This document shows positions 63,524 to 64,000 of a stretch of 64,000 bases of DNA, piece after piece. The translations under genes and the position numbers were made by a program. Position 1 is the first letter of the stretch. Every line of letters begins with the position of its first letter. Below the pieces are notes generated by a model. That model had not been told where the DNA came from and ran no database searches. It saw only the letters and a list, made by a program, of their open reading frames with translations. Source of the stretch: Candidatus Stramentimicrobium fermentans (GTDB lineage: Bacteria; Atribacterota; Phoenicimicrobiia; Phoenicimicrobiales; Stramentimicrobiaceae); assembly GCA_012520575.1 (NCBI GenBank), contig JAAYOB010000018.1, positions 1 through 64,000 on the forward strand. The letters run 5' to 3'.

Positions 63524-64000
63524 ATGAGCCAAGAGATTAAAATCACTACCCCGCTGGATGAATCTGCGGTATTAAAGTTAAAAGCCGGTGATTCAGTGAA
63601 GATAACCGGTTATATCTATACCGGAAGAGATGCTGCCCACAAAAGACTCTTTGAATTAATTAAAGAGGGAAAAGAACTACCAATTACCTTAGAAGGGCAG
63701 ATAATCTACTATGTAGGTCCTGCACCGGCCAAGCCGGACTATGCCTGTGGACCTGCCGGTCCCACAACCAGTTACCGCATGGATTCCTATACCCCCTCTT
63801 TATTGGAGAAGGGGTTGAAAGGAATGATCGGAAAAGGACTAAGGTCCAAAGAAATAATTGATAGCATGAAAAAAAATAAGGCTGTTTATTTTGCAGCAAT
63901 CGGTGGAGCTGCCGCCCTAATTTCCCGTACCATTAAAAAATCTGAGGTTATTGCCTACCCCGATTTGGGAGCAGAGGCTATTCATCGCTACTATGTTGAG
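63524..64000 (+). CDS. Class I fumarase / L-tartrate dehydratase beta subunit, 3'-truncated
   Basis: 159 codons are visible before the window ends. AAGGAG precedes ATG 63524. ITTPLDESAVLKLKAGD and VKITGYIYTGRDAAHKR open the family, and YYVGPAPAKPDYACGPAGPTTSYRMD is the conserved core with the substrate-binding GPTT. KNKAVYFAAIGGAAAL follows. It pairs with the alpha subunit 35 bases upstream to form the active hydro-lyase. Confidence 0.93.
   Translation, partial: MSQEIKITTPLDESAVLKLKAGDSVKITGYIYTGRDAAHKRLFELIKEGKELPITLEGQIIYYVGPAPAKPDYACGPAGPTTSYRMDSYTPSLLEKGLKGMIGKGLRSKEIIDSMKKNKAVYFAAIGGAAALISRTIKKSEVIAYPDLGAEAIHRYYVE

Noticed and set aside
1-64000. CRISPR arrays, rRNA genes, prophage genes, intact insertion sequences
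   Set aside because: I saw no regularly spaced repeats, rRNA sequence, phage structural genes or complete transposase.

Overview
The window is 64 kb of AT-rich bacterial chromosome, densely coded except for one sparse stretch at about 19.4-28.8 kb. The gene content suggests an anaerobic, heterotrophic bacterium. It has many TTG/GTG starts and strong AGGAGG-type ribosome binding sites. A LolD/LolC/LolE-like ABC cassette with a LolA-like protein suggests an outer membrane. A Firmicutes-type PyrR attenuator, a CoaX pantothenate kinase and a YhaM nuclease give it a clostridial flavour. A deep-branching diderm such as an Atribacterota member would fit, but that is inference; no 16S or other marker gene is present. 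One tRNA gene, tRNA-Leu(CAG), was found. No CRISPR array, prophage or intact insertion sequence was seen.

Layout, 0-19 kb: the end of a putative ABC importer (5'-truncated permease plus ATPase); an AlaX-like editing protein; a secreted M48 protease; an NSS-type sodium symporter on the minus strand; acylphosphatase; a CcdA/thioredoxin-lipoprotein redox pair; a PP-loop ATPase; a DUF2148 ferredoxin-like protein; HtrA; an NtrB/NtrC-like two-component pair; CoaX; IMP dehydrogenase; an M19 dipeptidase; a FolT-like ECF S component; and an FmdB zinc ribbon protein.

19.4-28.8 kb is an accessory island. It holds a dihydrodipicolinate-synthase-family aldolase, a DctP/DctQ/DctM TRAP transporter and a D-2-hydroxyacid dehydrogenase. 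Long non-coding stretches separate them, with decayed, partly transposase-like sequence and two near-perfect palindromes. This looks like uptake and catabolism of one organic acid.

28.8-49.9 kb: a PAS-GGDEF-HD-GYP protein whose phosphodiesterase site is eroded; the Lol-like cassette; threonine aldolase; two tandem DUF1538 membrane proteins followed by a divergent PII protein; a glutaminyl cyclase; an exporter ABC half-transporter; PlsX; MntP; a lipoprotein combining PEGA and caspase domains; endonuclease IV; tRNA-Leu; a YhaM-like nuclease; and TldD/TldE.

50-64 kb: the CobC-CobT-CobU-CobS genes for cobalamin nucleotide-loop assembly. Next comes a pyrimidine locus with a consensus promoter, a PyrR-binding RNA element and an intrinsic terminator ahead of carbamate kinase and aspartate carbamoyltransferase, followed by an unreported pyrD remnant. 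Then a complete branched-chain amino-acid-type ABC transporter (livHMGF plus binding protein), a freshly decayed amidohydrolase pseudogene, and the two subunits of a class I fumarase/tartrate dehydratase, the second cut by the window end.

The strongest leads are the PyrR-attenuated carbamate kinase-pyrB unit with its dead pyrD, the PEGA-caspase lipoprotein, the DUF1538-DUF1538-PII unit, the degenerate HD-GYP protein and the amidohydrolase pseudogene.
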